Source: Flavobacterium sp. LMO8 (GTDB taxonomy: Bacteria > Bacteroidota > Bacteroidia > Flavobacteriales > Flavobacteriaceae). From it: a DNA stretch of 64,000 bases. Below the pieces are notes generated by a model that saw only the letters and a program-made list of their open reading frames with translations, searched no databases and was not told where the DNA came from. Both the position numbers and the translations under genes were made by a program. The stretch covers positions 21,588 to 85,587 of the forward strand of contig NZ_WIBJ01000028.1 in the NCBI RefSeq assembly GCF_009495755.1, given 5' to 3'. This document shows positions 15,678 through 26,882 of the stretch, piece by piece. The number at the start of each line of letters is the position of its first letter. Within the stretch, counting starts at the first letter, position 1.

Positions 15678-17063
15678 TTTATTCATTTCTGTGAAATACT
15701 TGTAGAATAGTGGAATGGTTTCAATTCCTTTTAAGTAATTGAAAACTCCAAAATGTTCGTTTGGTGAGTGAATCGCATCACTATCTAAACCAAATCCCAT
15801 TAAAATAGTTTTACTCTTTAATTCCTTCTCAAATAAAGCCACAATAGGAATACTTCCGCCTGAACGAACAGGAATTGCAGGAACACCAAAAGTTTCAGTA
15901 TAGGCTTTGTTTGCAGCTCTATAACCAACGCTATCAATAGGCGTTACATAACCTTGTCCACCATGATGCGGTTTTACTACCACTTTCACTGATTTAGGAG
16001 CGATACTTTCGAAATGTTTTTTAAACAATTCTGTAATTTCTTCCCAATCTTGATTTGGCACTAAACGCATCGAAATTTTCGCAAAAGCTTTGCTTGCGAT
16101 AACTGTTTTAGCTCCTTCACCCGTGTAGCCACCCCAAATTCCGTTAACGTCTAATGTTGGACGAATAGAATTTCTTTCATTAGTAACATAACCTGTTTCA
16201 CCGTGAACATCTTCGATATCTAAGGCTTTTTTGTATTTCTCTAATGAGAACGGTGCTTTTGCCATTTCAGCTCTTTCAGCAGCAGATAATTCTTCTACTT
16301 TATCGTAAAAACCAGGAATCGTAATATGATTGTTTTCATCATGTAACGAAGCAATCATTTTGGTTAACACGTTAATTGGATTCGCAACTGCTCCACCGTA
16401 TAAACCTGAGTGTAAATCTCTGTTTGGACCTGTAACTTCAACTTCAACATAACTCAAACCTCTCAAACCTGTTGTGATTGATGGTTGTTGATTAGAAATC
16501 ATTCCGGTATCCGAAATCAAAATTACATCATTCGCTAATTTTTCTTGATTTCTTTCTACGAACCATCCTAAACTTTTTGAACCAACTTCTTCTTCGCCTT
16601 CAATCATGAATTTTACGTTACATGGCAAGCAATTGTTTTGAATCATGTATTCAAAAGCTTTCACGTGCATGTACATTTGACCTTTGTCATCGCAAGCACC
16701 ACGAGCAAAAATAGCTCCTTCTGGGTGAATTTCTGTCGTTTTAATTATAGGTTCAAAAGGTGGCGATGTCCATAATTCAATTGGATCTGGTGGTTGCACA
16801 TCGTAATGTCCGTAAACCAAAACCGTTGGTAAATTTTTATCGATGATTTTTTCTCCGTAAACAATTGGGTAACCAGGCGTTTCGCAAAGTTCTACAAAAT
16901 CGCAACCTGCTTTTTCTAGACTTGCTTTAACTGCTTCGGCTGTCAATACAACATCGTGAGCATAAGCGCTATCAGCACTTACTGATGGTATTTTTAAAAG
17001 TTCGATTAACTCGTTTAAAAAACGTTCTTTATTTTCTTGAACGTATTGTTTTATATTGTCCAT
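15675..17063 (-). CDS. M20 family dipeptidase (CNDP-like)
   Basis: A 462-residue cytoplasmic di-zinc peptidase of the M20 family, likely hydrolysing dipeptides or tripeptides. Visible sites are VLVYGHYDVQPPDP (first metal His plus Asp), ARGACDDKGQMYMH (bridging Asp), MIEGEEEVGSKSL (general-base Glu and metal Glu), LISDTGM, and a C-terminal HSPNEHFG metal His segment. No signal peptide is present. The length fits the CNDP/PM20 dipeptidase group rather than the shorter ArgE/DapE enzymes. It lies among secreted protease genes and could finish digestion of imported peptides. It has its own TATTTTTG promoter. Confidence 0.93.
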   Translation of the reverse strand: MDNIKQYVQENKERFLNELIELLKIPSVSADSAYAHDVVLTAEAVKASLEKAGCDFVELCETPGYPIVYGEKIIDKNLPTVLVYGHYDVQPPDPIELWTSPPFEPIIKTTEIHPEGAIFARGACDDKGQMYMHVKAFEYMIQNNCLPCNVKFMIEGEEEVGSKSLGWFVERNQEKLANDVILISDTGMISNQQPSITTGLRGLSYVEVEVTGPNRDLHSGLYGGAVANPINVLTKMIASLHDENNHITIPGFYDKVEELSAAERAEMAKAPFSLEKYKKALDIEDVHGETGYVTNERNSIRPTLDVNGIWGGYTGEGAKTVIASKAFAKISMRLVPNQDWEEITELFKKHFESIAPKSVKVVVKPHHGGQGYVTPIDSVGYRAANKAYTETFGVPAIPVRSGGSIPIVALFEKELKSKTILMGFGLDSDAIHSPNEHFGVFNYLKGIETIPLFYKYFTEMNK

Positions 17064-17083
17064 TGTGATTGTTTGATAAAGTT

Positions 17084-17091
17084 CAAAAATA
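17084..17091 (-). promoter_or_regulatory. -7 promoter element for the M20 dipeptidase
   Basis: Minus-strand TATTTTTG fits TAnnTTTG and lies 20 nt before the ATG at 17063. Confidence 0.55.
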
Positions 17092-17113
17092 CAAAATTGA
17101 TTTCATATGAAAT

Positions 17114-17146
17114 AAAAAAAGCCCAATCTTTAACGATTGAGCTTTT
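17114..17146 (-). terminator. Terminator of the 17,167-21,459 gene
   Basis: AAGCCCAATC (17119-17128) pairs with GATTGAGCTT (17135-17144), with one G-T pair. On the minus strand it is followed by a run of seven T residues. Confidence 0.75.
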
Positions 17147-17166
17147 AGTTAAAATATATTTTGAAC

Positions 17167-20100
17167 TTAAAAAATTATTTTCTTAGTTACTTTAGCTCCG
17201 TTTTCTAGCGTTACTTGAACAAATAAAGCAACGTTGTTTTTTTGAATTTTTGAATTTTCAAATTTAGTAACACTTACTTCGTTTGAATCTAAAAGCAATT
17301 GACCTAACACATTGTAAATTTTCACATTGCTTATTGAAGTCGTATTTGAAACCACTTGAATCGTATTGTTTGAAATCACCATTACCTCATCGTTAGCAAC
17401 AAAGTCAGTATTTCCTAACGTTTCATTATTGTATCGCAAAACAAATCTATCATTAAATTTACCCATTGATGCAGAAAACGAATAAGGGTTTTGTCTTAAA
17501 TCATGGATTATTCCTAAAACTTTATCTTCTAAATAAATTGGTAAGTCAGAAGCAACTCCATCTAATGCTGCAATTGCAATTGAGTAATTACCATCCGTTG
17601 TTATATTTACTCCTAAAGCTACTCTATCATTCGTATCCATAGGATACGACTTTCCTTGGATAGTTAGTAAATTATCTTCCAATACAGAATAAATTTTCAT
17701 CGAAAGTCCGGCAGCTGTTATCGCATCATAAAGACGGTCTTTCCCTGCGGTTGCTCCTTCAGTATAACCAACTAAAGTTCTATCAGAATTATTTCTACTA
17801 TCTACGATATCTAACCAAATTCTTGCTGCTACCACACTAGGATTTTCTTCTCCTTGAGCATTTCTATAAAACTGGTTATTTGCATAAGAAGCGCTTCGTA
17901 ATGAATTATTAAAAGTAACATTTTGAGTAGCTGCAGCTCCATCGTTCATTTGTACAAAGAAACCTTGTCCGCCTGCAATATATCCATTAAAACCTAGTGG
18001 ACCACTTACTGTTCCTAAACCATTATAGGTAATATAATCAGCAGGAGTATAATTAGATTGTGTAGTTCCATAAAAAGGTGAAGAAATTGCAGAAGATGGT
18101 AAATTAGCATGTGTCCACAAACGTATAGCTCCTTCAATATTAGTATTTAAATTTAAGAAATCTAAAGCACGAATAGCCGAAGGATAAGGATTTCCGACTA
18201 AATTCCAGTTATCATCCAATCTTGTAATTTGTGCGCCGTTAGTTCCGTTGTATGAACCTCCTGTAAAATTTCCTCTAGAAATTGCTGTTGTAATTACTCC
18301 GTTATTTGGTATTCCACTAACAAAATTCGCCGTATAGTTTTGCGCTGTATTAGTAAAATTATCTGGACCTCTAACGATATATCCAGTAGCTGGCATCATT
18401 ATTTCATTTGCAGCTGAAACCCAATCCCCAAATCCTGAATTTGCATTTGCAATAGTTGGATTCCATCTTAAGATATTTGCTGATGGCGTTAACGGAGAAA
18501 TAGCATTTACATTGAAGTTACTTATTGGCGATGACCAATAAACATAATCATTCATTCTAATTGAAACGCTTCGTTCGTAAGAAATATTTCCCGTATTAAC
18601 TGCTGTATCATCAATTTGAACTAATGAGCCATTATTCAATACATTTAAAGTACCATCTACTGTAATATTTCCGCCAACTGTTATATTTGTATTTCCGCCA
18701 ATAGTAGCAACTGCTCCTAAATTCACCACTAAACTACAACATGTTAAACTACCATTTGTTGTTGTATTATAATTTCCATTAATTACCGCAACTATCTTAT
18801 CGTAAGGCACACCATTACTCCATGTTGTTCCATTCCAAGTTGAAGTAACATCACCACAATTAACAACTGATTGAGGACCTAAAGTATATCCTCCTGATAA
18901 AGAAGAGGTAAAGGTTGCTTGAAAAACAACATTTGTTCCAAAAGAGCTTATGGTAACCGGTTGTGACTCGATAGTATAAGTAGCAAAATTTACTTGATTT
19001 ACAACACTTACAGGATTATTAACAACTTTAATAATAAATAAATCATTTCTTGATTTTCCAGTTGCGGTTTCCCATGCTGCCACTTCCGCTTCTGTATAAT
19101 AAAAAGAAATAGAATAACTTGCTGTTGGGCTGTCATTTTGAGGAATTACTCTAAATGTTTTAGACAAAATTGCATTAGCCGCAATAGCATCTGTAAAAGG
19201 TGACGTTGGGCTTCCGACTGAAGTATTACTTCTATCAACATAAACAGTTGTACAGCCATAATCAAAACTTGTGCTTGCATTGATACCAGACATTATTCTT
19301 CCTGTAGAACTATCCTTAGCATATAATTGCCCGCTAGATTTTAATGTAGTCGTATAAGCTGTTGCTACATTAAGCTCTGTTTGAACAGGGGTTTCAACTA
19401 CTGAAGTGATATTTAAATTATCTAAAAGTAATAAACCATCAGTTGCATTATTGTTAGTATGGCGAAAAACGATATGCCCAGTTTGACCAATAAAAGCTGA
19501 TAAATCATGTGTTCTTAGCACGGAAGTGTTTTGGGCTATAGTTGACGATGTTTGTAAAGTAGTTCCTGCTGTAATATTTGCTGCTGTTGTAGCATTTGTT
19601 GTAAAATAAACAATATAATTTCCTGCATCTGCACCAAATGCAGCAAATATATAGGACATACTAACCGAAGTGGCACTTGCAGGAATTGTTATTTGAGGTG
19701 AAATCAAATAATTATTTGGTGTGGCATTTCCCCCTCCGCCTAGATAAGCTCTGTTTTTTTCAGAATAAGCACATCTTCCTACAATTGTATTAGGCGCTGT
19801 TCCTATTCCTCCAGCTCCATTAACAATACCCCAAGTATCAGCATCTCCATCTATTAATAACCAACCTGTTAAGTCTTCAAAATCTTCAGTTAATAAATTA
19901 ATCGTTTGAGTTAATGTAGGAGCAAAGTCATCATTAACAATTGTAATCTTAAAAAGATTTCCTTCATTAGGATTTGCAATGGCATTACCTCCATTAGCGT
20001 TAACAGTAAAAGAAATTATTAATTCCTCATCTGGCTCTACATTACCATCGTTTAAAACTCTAAATACAAAATTTTGATCCGCTGTGACACCTGAATTAAA

Positions 20101-21459
20101 GGTTACAGTCGGGGTGATTATTTGAATATCTGATGCATTTGCAACAGAGGCTACATCAATACTAAAAGTTACAACTGCATTTTGGGAAGGTGCTCTATCA
20201 ATATTTAAAGGAATTGTATATTCTGCATAACTACATCCGTTACCTTCTAAAACACTTTTTGGTGCTCTAACCTCGCAAGCTGTTCTTTTAAATTGTATAA
20301 ATGGCGTTGCTACTGGATTACACACTGTTGAAACAAGTAAATCATCTCTACGAGGCGAATTCATTAATACCGCTAACATTCTGTCTTTTTGATCTTGTGT
20401 AAAAATACTCATACAAGCATCATCTGTATAATCCATGTAATTTTGAATTTGATCATTTCCTGGATTTGCAGGACACGAATCAGTACCAATTGGACAACCA
20501 AAATTTGCTGCCCCTGCAACAGGAGTGTCGGCACAAAAGTCATCAACTCCACATCCTCCATCACCCCAAATATGGCGTAATCCAAACATATGTCCTACTT
20601 CGTGTGTCATTGTTCTTCCTTTATCGTAAGAAGTTCCTCCATAATTTCCTCCCGGGAATAAAGTTCTAGAACCCCAAGTAGAATAAGCGCAAACAACTCC
20701 ATCGGTTGACGCTTCTCCTGTAATACAATCCTCTTCTGGCATTCCTTGTAACCCAGAACCTGTTGGGAATTGTGCATACCCTAAAACACTTGCTAAATCT
20801 CCTCCAAAATTGAATGTCCACATATTCAAATATTTTGTTGGATCCCAAATTGTAGAAGCTTTTGCGGCTTCTACAGCTGCGCCATTAAAAGATGCTGTAC
20901 CAAGATTTCTTCTATCAATTCCGTTTGTAGGATTTCCGTTGGGATCAATTTGAGCTAAACAAAATTCAATTGTAGTGTCAACTCCAATTCCATCACCTGG
21001 TGATCCAGCAATTTTTCTGAAATCTTCATTGAAAACTTGAATCTGAGACAATACTTGTCCATTAGCTATATTTTCATTTACTCCAATGGCGTCACCATTA
21101 TGAATAACATGTACTACAACTGGAATAGAAATAACTCCTGGAAGTCTACCTGTTTGACGTAATCGTTTAATTTCGTTAATTTTTGGCGCTAACCACGCCT
21201 CAAAAGCCTCATCAGAGGGCATTAATCCTTTTCCTTGTTTACTTTTTGTGTATTCTGTTGTTGCACAACGAACAACTCCATTTGGAGCAAACTGTCGGGC
21301 TTGACTCAAATGGTTTGAAAAATTGGAAGTTTTGTTTTTTTCTAATGTTTTAACGTTCGTTACTAAATCTGCCTTGTTTAGAGAAGTTGATTTATTTTGA
21401 GACCATAAATTGCTTTTAAATAAAAACACTAAAGATACAATTAGTATTCTTTTTTTCAT
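17167..21459 (-). CDS. Secreted M43 metalloprotease fused to a T9SS type C module (chimeric)
   Basis: A 1,430-residue secreted protein. The signal peptide is MKKRILIVSLVFLFKSNLWSQ. The M43 catalytic domain has HEVGHMFGLRH starting at residue 286 and the Met-turn QNYMDYTDDACMS. A Calx-beta-like domain and a choice-of-anchor J-like domain follow, closely matching the 6,718-9,546 protease. From about residue 870 the protein changes to a roughly 560-residue module ([11 protein letters not shown]-type start, [37 protein letters not shown]) that ends in a ChiA-like T9SS type C signal (VTKKIIF). The same module forms the C-terminus of the upstream 21,572-26,275 gene. The gene therefore looks like a recombination product of two local paralogues. 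It is probably exported and attached or released by T9SS. Its substrate is unknown. Confidence 0.9.
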   Translation of the reverse strand: MKKRILIVSLVFLFKSNLWSQNKSTSLNKADLVTNVKTLEKNKTSNFSNHLSQARQFAPNGVVRCATTEYTKSKQGKGLMPSDEAFEAWLAPKINEIKRLRQTGRLPGVISIPVVVHVIHNGDAIGVNENIANGQVLSQIQVFNEDFRKIAGSPGDGIGVDTTIEFCLAQIDPNGNPTNGIDRRNLGTASFNGAAVEAAKASTIWDPTKYLNMWTFNFGGDLASVLGYAQFPTGSGLQGMPEEDCITGEASTDGVVCAYSTWGSRTLFPGGNYGGTSYDKGRTMTHEVGHMFGLRHIWGDGGCGVDDFCADTPVAGAANFGCPIGTDSCPANPGNDQIQNYMDYTDDACMSIFTQDQKDRMLAVLMNSPRRDDLLVSTVCNPVATPFIQFKRTACEVRAPKSVLEGNGCSYAEYTIPLNIDRAPSQNAVVTFSIDVASVANASDIQIITPTVTFNSGVTADQNFVFRVLNDGNVEPDEELIISFTVNANGGNAIANPNEGNLFKITIVNDDFAPTLTQTINLLTEDFEDLTGWLLIDGDADTWGIVNGAGGIGTAPNTIVGRCAYSEKNRAYLGGGGNATPNNYLISPQITIPASATSVSMSYIFAAFGADAGNYIVYFTTNATTAANITAGTTLQTSSTIAQNTSVLRTHDLSAFIGQTGHIVFRHTNNNATDGLLLLDNLNITSVVETPVQTELNVATAYTTTLKSSGQLYAKDSSTGRIMSGINASTSFDYGCTTVYVDRSNTSVGSPTSPFTDAIAANAILSKTFRVIPQNDSPTASYSISFYYTEAEVAAWETATGKSRNDLFIIKVVNNPVSVVNQVNFATYTIESQPVTISSFGTNVVFQATFTSSLSGGYTLGPQSVVNCGDVTSTWNGTTWSNGVPYDKIVAVINGNYNTTTNGSLTCCSLVVNLGAVATIGGNTNITVGGNITVDGTLNVLNNGSLVQIDDTAVNTGNISYERSVSIRMNDYVYWSSPISNFNVNAISPLTPSANILRWNPTIANANSGFGDWVSAANEIMMPATGYIVRGPDNFTNTAQNYTANFVSGIPNNGVITTAISRGNFTGGSYNGTNGAQITRLDDNWNLVGNPYPSAIRALDFLNLNTNIEGAIRLWTHANLPSSAISSPFYGTTQSNYTPADYITYNGLGTVSGPLGFNGYIAGGQGFFVQMNDGAAATQNVTFNNSLRSASYANNQFYRNAQGEENPSVVAARIWLDIVDSRNNSDRTLVGYTEGATAGKDRLYDAITAAGLSMKIYSVLEDNLLTIQGKSYPMDTNDRVALGVNITTDGNYSIAIAALDGVASDLPIYLEDKVLGIIHDLRQNPYSFSASMGKFNDRFVLRYNNETLGNTDFVANDEVMVISNNTIQVVSNTTSISNVKIYNVLGQLLLDSNEVSVTKFENSKIQKNNVALFVQVTLENGAKVTKKIIF

Positions 21460-21483
21460 TTTATTATAGATTTGTTGGGATTA

Positions 21484-21491
21484 CAAATATA
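21484..21491 (-). promoter_or_regulatory. -7 promoter element for the 17,167-21,459 gene
   Basis: Minus-strand TATATTTG fits TAnnTTTG and lies 24 nt before the ATG at 21459, so this gene has its own promoter even though a same-strand gene lies upstream. Confidence 0.55.
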
Positions 21492-21522
21492 AAATGATTT
21501 TGTTAATTCCCTATTAAATCAA

Positions 21523-21556
21523 CAAAAAAAGCGACTATTTATAGTCGCTTTTTTTA
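21523..21556 (-). terminator. Terminator of the 21,572-26,275 gene
   Basis: AAGCGACTA (21529-21537) pairs perfectly with TAGTCGCTT (21542-21550). Poly-A on the left supplies a U-run in the minus-strand transcript. Confidence 0.85.
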
Positions 21557-21571
21557 AATAAATTATAATTA

Positions 21572-24500
21572 TTAGAAAATCAATTTCTTAGCTATTTTTT
21601 TACCATTAGTAAGTACAACTTGAATAATCAAAGGAGCATTATTTTTTTGTAGTGTATTTAATTCAAATGTGTTTGCGTTAACATTTCTCTCGGTTATTAA
21701 TAATTGACCAAGAACATTATGGATTTGAACACTTTGAATTGTTGTTGAATTTGAATAAACTTTAATTGCATCATGTGAAGAAATTAATACATCAAAATTG
21801 TTTTCAAAATCATCATTGCTTAAAGTTTCGTTAGTGTAACGTAACACAAATCTATCATTAAGAATTCCATAAGTTCCAGTAAACGAATATGGATTTTGTC
21901 TTAAATCATGAATAACGCCTAAAGATTTATCTTCTAAATAAATGTTTTGACCACTTTCAAATAAACCATCAACGGCCGCAATAGCAATTTTATAAATTCC
22001 ATTTGAAGGTGTTTTAACGCCTAATGGAACTCTATCTTCTTGTTCAAATGGCAAGCCTTTACCTTGAATAGCCATAACTTGATCATCAATTAAAGAATAG
22101 AAGTTTTGAGCTAATTTATAATCTGTAAACGCATCAAACATTCTATCTTTTCTGGCAGTTGCGCCTTCTACATAAGCCACTAAAGTTCTTGTTGTTTCAT
22201 TTGTTGGGCTTATTAAGTCTAACCAAATTCTATGACGCTCGGTGTTGCCACTAGGACCCGCATTCGTAGAATTTGCATTTCTATAAAAATGACTATTTGA
22301 ATAATTTTTACTTCGCATTGCATTGTTAAACAAAGCGGATGATGTAGTCGGAGTCCCTGGATTCATTAAAACAAAGAAACCTTGTCCTGCTCCAATTACA
22401 CCAGGCGCACCAGGACCGCTTGTAGCTCCAGAACCATTAAGTGCAATATAATCTCCAGCGGTATAATTTGAAACGAAATTATCATAAAAAGGATCTAATA
22501 TAGCTGTACTAGGCAATGTACCATGAGTCCAAAGCCTTATGAAACCATCAAGTTCTGTATTAGCGGTTAAGAATGAATTAATGCTTATTGATGATGGATA
22601 CGGATTTCCTAGTAAATTCCAGTTATCATCTGTAGCTAATCTCATTACACCATTTGGACCAGCAGTTCCTGCATTTAGATTTGATCCTCTTTCAATAGTT
22701 GGAGTATAAACGCCATTATTTGGAACGCCATTATTAAATGTAGCTATCCAGTTTTGATTTGCAGTATTACTAAAACCATTTGGCGCTCTTACTATATATC
22801 CATTACCACCCGACATTGTTGTGGATGCATTTACCCAATTTCCTTCTCCTCCATTTGGATTTAAAATAGTTGGATTCCATTGCCAATGATAATAAGCTGG
22901 TGTTAATGGTGAAATACTATTCACATCAAAACCACTTACTGGTGACGACCAATACACATAATCTTGAAGTTTTACCGATGCTATTCTTTGGTAAGAAATG
23001 TTTCCAGTGTTAACACCTAAATCGTTTACTTGTACTAATGAACCGTTATTTAAAATATTTAAAGTGCCATTATTTGTTATATCATTTTGAATTAAAACAA
23101 AATCATCTGTTTGAATATTTAATGTAAAACCTGGGTTTACAAATAAACTACAACATTCGAAATCGCCATGAGATGTTGTATCATAGTCACCGTTTATGAT
23201 TGCTAATTTACTTAAATCTGGAGTTCCATTTGACCAAGTTGTACCATTCCAAGTTGTAGCACTTGTATCTGTAATTTTCACAGCATTACTTGCTTTATAA
23301 CAAGTGGCTGTATTCTCTCTTATTTGACAGTAATATTGGTAATTTATAATTCCTGTAGTTGAAGAAATTGACAAAGAGGCAGTAGTTGCACCACTATAAA
23401 TTCCTCCATTTGTAACAGCTGTCCAAGTTGCGCTACCTGGTGCCGCAAAATACCATTGATAAGTTAATGCATTTCCTCCTGCAAATCCTTCCGTACCAGC
23501 TGTAGTTAAAATCGCTGATGTAGCACTACAAGAAGGTGTATATGTTGGATGCGCAGTTACAACTGGTGGTACGCCTGTATTAGGAAGAAGCAAACCAGCA
23601 CTTGGATAACATTCTCCAGCGGCTAATGGTATTGTAATCCAGTCTGCTGCAACGTATGATGGTCTTGCGTTTAAAGCCCCAACATCTCTAACCATATAAT
23701 ATCCTGGAGCCAATGGGTAAGTATCTACATCGTCAATTACTACAGTTCCTGCAGCATTTCTTAATTGAATTCCATCATTTTCATTAAATCCATTGTCAAT
23801 TGTGCCGTTTGTAGATGCAGGGCCACAACTACCAGTTGAAACTTTTAAAATCCCTAAAGTTCCTGGCGCTATTGTTCCTGTTAAAGTAGCGTAATCTACT
23901 TCATTTCCATCATCATGATTACTTGTTCTCCAAATGCTATAGTTAGTTAAATCAACTACAGCAGCTGTTCCATTATACAAAGTTATGAATCCTCCTGAAC
24001 CCGTTTTTTCATCATGAATATCGTAAATAATTAAATCGGTAGTAGCTGGAGTTCCTTCACAAGATGAATCATCTTCTTTAATTACTGAAAAAGTTAATAA
24101 AGGCAAACTACAACCTCCTGTATCCTGAATAAAAATACTACCTATAGAAGCATTATTGGGAACTATTACTTCCATTAATGTATTCGAGACTACTGTAAAA
24201 CTAGCTAATAAAGAATCAAACAAAACTGAAGTAGCAGAAGAAAACCCAGTTCCATTTATTGTTATTACAGTTCCAGGCGGACCTGATGTAGGTGTTATTG
24301 AACTTATCGAGGTAGAAGGCGAACAAACAGTTCCATTTCCTTGAATATTGAAATTATATGGATTTTCATCACTATCATTGTTTGCAATACTTAATGTTGC
24401 CGATCTTAATCCTGAAGCAGAAGGTTGAAATGTAATTTCAAAAGTTGTTGTTCCTGAAGCTGCAATTGAAGCACTTGGAATGATAGATACACTAAAATCC

Positions 24501-26275
24501 CCTGCATTTGCACCCGAAATAGAAACATATGGAGAAGCTGCTGTTAATACTAAAGGGTCAATACCCGAATTTTCGATAGTAAAAATAGTTGAACTACTAT
24601 TTCCAACTATAGTTGAACCAAAATCAGTATCATCTGTTAGATTTGGAGTTATATCACCATCTACGATTTCATTTCCGTTGCCCAAAACAATCATTTCTAC
24701 TGCTGCTGGTGTTCCACAGAAAACTTGGATGTCATCTAATCTCCATGGAGATGTTGTTCCTGACGATTTTCTGAATTTTATATAAACTGTCGAAAATGAA
24801 GTATAAGCTGATAAATCTATAGTACAGTTTGTAACTCCTCCAGAAATTGTATTTCCATGATTATAAGTTGAAACAGTTGTAAAGCCAGCTACTTGACTTG
24901 TTGTTGAGACTTCCACAATCAAATCTTTTGCAGTGGCGTTTGTTGTTCTAGCCAAATTAAAAGTCAATGAAAGAGGATTTGAAACCGAAACCATAGTTAA
25001 TTCACTATTATTACCTCCAAATTCAGCATAATTAGAAGTAAATGTAACAGTATTTTGAATCCATCCAGAAGGCAAAGTATTAACTGCAAATGCTTCACTT
25101 AAACAAGGACCTGTTCCTAAAGTCAAAACTAAAGTTTCGTTATCAGCACCTATTCCATTTGTAGCTGTAATAGTAATATTAAAACTTCCTGCAACCGTTG
25201 GCGTTCCAGTAATAATTCCTGTTGCCGTATCTATAGACAAACCAGCTGGCAATCCTGTTGCATTATAACTCGTTGGGGAGTTTGTTGCTGTAATTGTATA
25301 AGTAAAAGAAGAGCCTTGATTACCCGATGCTGATAGAGAACTTGTAATTACTGGCGCACTTATTCCATTTCCTTGAATAGCGAAAGTATATGGATTTTCA
25401 TTACTATCATTATTTGCAATGCTTATAGTTGCCGTTCTTAAACCATCTGCAGATGGGTCAAAAGTTACTTGAAAAGTTGTATTTCCTGAAACCGCAATAC
25501 TATTAGACGGAATTGCTGTAACTGTAAAATCAGCTGCATTTGCTCCTGAAATAGTCACATAAGGACTCACTCCTGTTAAGTTTAAGGCAGCAGTTCCTAT
25601 ATTTTGTATCGTAAATGTTCTAACAATTGTTCCTGAAGCAGTTGAAACAGCACCAAAATCAGTATGATCTGCTAAAGCTGGCGTTGCATCTCCACTAACT
25701 ATATCTATACTATTTCCTTGAAGGTTGATTTCAGGTGAAGCGGCTGTTGGAGTAACTGTACCATTTAAAGTGAAATCATCTAATCTAAACGTACCAGATC
25801 CTGTTGCTCCATTTAAGGACAAAATAACTGTTATCGTGCCCGTTTGGGATAAAACAGGACTTCCCACAACAACAGTACCTGTATTAGCTCCTCCTGTAGA
25901 GACAGATCCTGCACCAACACTTATTCCATTAATTGTCATTGACCAATTTTGAGCGCCAGTAGTGCTTCTTCTTGTCCAAAAACTAAAACTAGTTACATCT
26001 AATTGATAACCTCCTGCAACATTAAAAGTTAGTGTAACAGTTGGAGTTCCTGAAGAATTATTTAAAGAAATTGCTTGACCCGCACTTCCTGCAAAAGATG
26101 TCCATGCTCCAGTGCTATTTGACCATGAAGATACTGATAAATTAGCATCAATAATTCCTGGCGCAACATTGTAAGGATGAGCTGCAATAGCGGTTGTTCC
26201 AAAATCATGCTGATAAATCTGTCCCCAACTCGCAACCGAGCAAAATAACGCAACAATAAATAATTTTAATTTCAT
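21572..26275 (-). CDS. Giant multi-domain secreted protein, T9SS type C cargo
   Basis: A 1,567-residue secreted protein without a visible catalytic motif, probably an adhesin or surface/matrix protein. The signal peptide is [19 protein letters not shown]. The domain order read from the sequence is: an N-terminal lectin-like beta domain; a choice-of-anchor D domain (about 180-305, [12 protein letters not shown]); a putative Ig domain (about 305-390, [17 protein letters not shown]); a second beta domain and choice-of-anchor D (about 530-650); an IPT/TIG domain (about 650-730, [19 protein letters not shown]); a lamin-tail-like domain (about 740-880); an Ig-like stretch; and then from about 1,005 the same 560-residue module and type C tail (KKLIF) as the 17,167-21,459 gene. 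The two choice-of-anchor D copies are internal repeats (NNDSNENPY / NNDSDENPY). The function is inferred only from architecture. Confidence 0.88.
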   Translation of the reverse strand: MKLKLFIVALFCSVASWGQIYQHDFGTTAIAAHPYNVAPGIIDANLSVSSWSNSTGAWTSFAGSAGQAISLNNSSGTPTVTLTFNVAGGYQLDVTSFSFWTRRSTTGAQNWSMTINGISVGAGSVSTGGANTGTVVVGSPVLSQTGTITVILSLNGATGSGTFRLDDFTLNGTVTPTAASPEINLQGNSIDIVSGDATPALADHTDFGAVSTASGTIVRTFTIQNIGTAALNLTGVSPYVTISGANAADFTVTAIPSNSIAVSGNTTFQVTFDPSADGLRTATISIANNDSNENPYTFAIQGNGISAPVITSSLSASGNQGSSFTYTITATNSPTSYNATGLPAGLSIDTATGIITGTPTVAGSFNITITATNGIGADNETLVLTLGTGPCLSEAFAVNTLPSGWIQNTVTFTSNYAEFGGNNSELTMVSVSNPLSLTFNLARTTNATAKDLIVEVSTTSQVAGFTTVSTYNHGNTISGGVTNCTIDLSAYTSFSTVYIKFRKSSGTTSPWRLDDIQVFCGTPAAVEMIVLGNGNEIVDGDITPNLTDDTDFGSTIVGNSSSTIFTIENSGIDPLVLTAASPYVSISGANAGDFSVSIIPSASIAASGTTTFEITFQPSASGLRSATLSIANNDSDENPYNFNIQGNGTVCSPSTSISSITPTSGPPGTVITINGTGFSSATSVLFDSLLASFTVVSNTLMEVIVPNNASIGSIFIQDTGGCSLPLLTFSVIKEDDSSCEGTPATTDLIIYDIHDEKTGSGGFITLYNGTAAVVDLTNYSIWRTSNHDDGNEVDYATLTGTIAPGTLGILKVSTGSCGPASTNGTIDNGFNENDGIQLRNAAGTVVIDDVDTYPLAPGYYMVRDVGALNARPSYVAADWITIPLAAGECYPSAGLLLPNTGVPPVVTAHPTYTPSCSATSAILTTAGTEGFAGGNALTYQWYFAAPGSATWTAVTNGGIYSGATTASLSISSTTGIINYQYYCQIRENTATCYKASNAVKITDTSATTWNGTTWSNGTPDLSKLAIINGDYDTTSHGDFECCSLFVNPGFTLNIQTDDFVLIQNDITNNGTLNILNNGSLVQVNDLGVNTGNISYQRIASVKLQDYVYWSSPVSGFDVNSISPLTPAYYHWQWNPTILNPNGGEGNWVNASTTMSGGNGYIVRAPNGFSNTANQNWIATFNNGVPNNGVYTPTIERGSNLNAGTAGPNGVMRLATDDNWNLLGNPYPSSISINSFLTANTELDGFIRLWTHGTLPSTAILDPFYDNFVSNYTAGDYIALNGSGATSGPGAPGVIGAGQGFFVLMNPGTPTTSSALFNNAMRSKNYSNSHFYRNANSTNAGPSGNTERHRIWLDLISPTNETTRTLVAYVEGATARKDRMFDAFTDYKLAQNFYSLIDDQVMAIQGKGLPFEQEDRVPLGVKTPSNGIYKIAIAAVDGLFESGQNIYLEDKSLGVIHDLRQNPYSFTGTYGILNDRFVLRYTNETLSNDDFENNFDVLISSHDAIKVYSNSTTIQSVQIHNVLGQLLITERNVNANTFELNTLQKNNAPLIIQVVLTNGKKIAKKLIF

Positions 26276-26337
26276 AACTTTGAATGAAAATATTAGATTT
26301 GGTTAAATTTCGCCTTCTTTGATTAAAAAAAAGCCTA

Positions 26338-26345
26338 CAAAGATA
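26338..26345 (-). promoter_or_regulatory. -7 promoter element for the 21,572-26,275 gene
   Basis: Minus-strand TATCTTTG fits TAnnTTTG and implies a leader of about 60 nt, the longest leader I infer on this strand here. Confidence 0.5.
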
Positions 26346-26399
26346 AATCATAATTTTTTGATTATGAAATATTTATTGCATTATTAAATTGTTAACGAA

Positions 26400-26882
26400 T
26401 TGAAAACTAATAAATCCGCTTTTTCCTTAAAAGAAATCTATACCAAGATGGAATATTACTGTGCTTATCAAGAGCGCTGTTATAAAGAAGTGGAGGGAAA
26501 ATTGTATTCATTTTCGGTTAATTCTTCTGAAAAAGAGGAAATTCTGACTTATCTTATCGAAAATAATTTCATCAACGAAGAACGTTTTGCACAGAGTTTT
26601 GTTCGCGGTAAGCATAACTATAAATTTTGGGGTAAAAATCGCATTGTGAACGAATTGAAATTTCGAAATATTTCGTCTCGCATCATCACAATTGCGTTAA
26701 AAGAAATTCCAGAGGAAACCTATTTAGAAAATTTTCATCGTTTATCCGAAAAACATTGGGGCAACATCACCGAACAAAAAGGTCAAAAAAGAAATAAAAA
26801 ATTCGTTGATTTCTTACTTCGTAAAGGCTATGAAACTGGGCTAATTTATGAGAAGTTGAATGAGTTGGAAGCTGGAAGTTAG
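26400..26882 (+). CDS. recX: RecX family regulatory protein
   Basis: RecX binds RecA filaments and limits recombinase activity. The 160-residue protein shows the tandem three-helix layout of the family: YCAYQERCYKEVEGKL, then LIENNFINEERFAQSFVRGK, KFWGKNRIVNELKFRNIS and FLLRKGYETGLIYEKL. The start is TTG at 26400; the first in-frame ATG (26448) would remove the conserved first helix, so TTG is preferred. recA is not nearby. The last codons (ELEAGS-stop) lie in a GGAAG-CTGGAAG-TTAGAAG word repeat that continues past the stop, so the true C-terminus seems to have been overwritten or extended by repeat DNA. Confidence 0.88.
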   Translation: MKTNKSAFSLKEIYTKMEYYCAYQERCYKEVEGKLYSFSVNSSEKEEILTYLIENNFINEERFAQSFVRGKHNYKFWGKNRIVNELKFRNISSRIITIALKEIPEETYLENFHRLSEKHWGNITEQKGQKRNKKFVDFLLRKGYETGLIYEKLNELEAGS

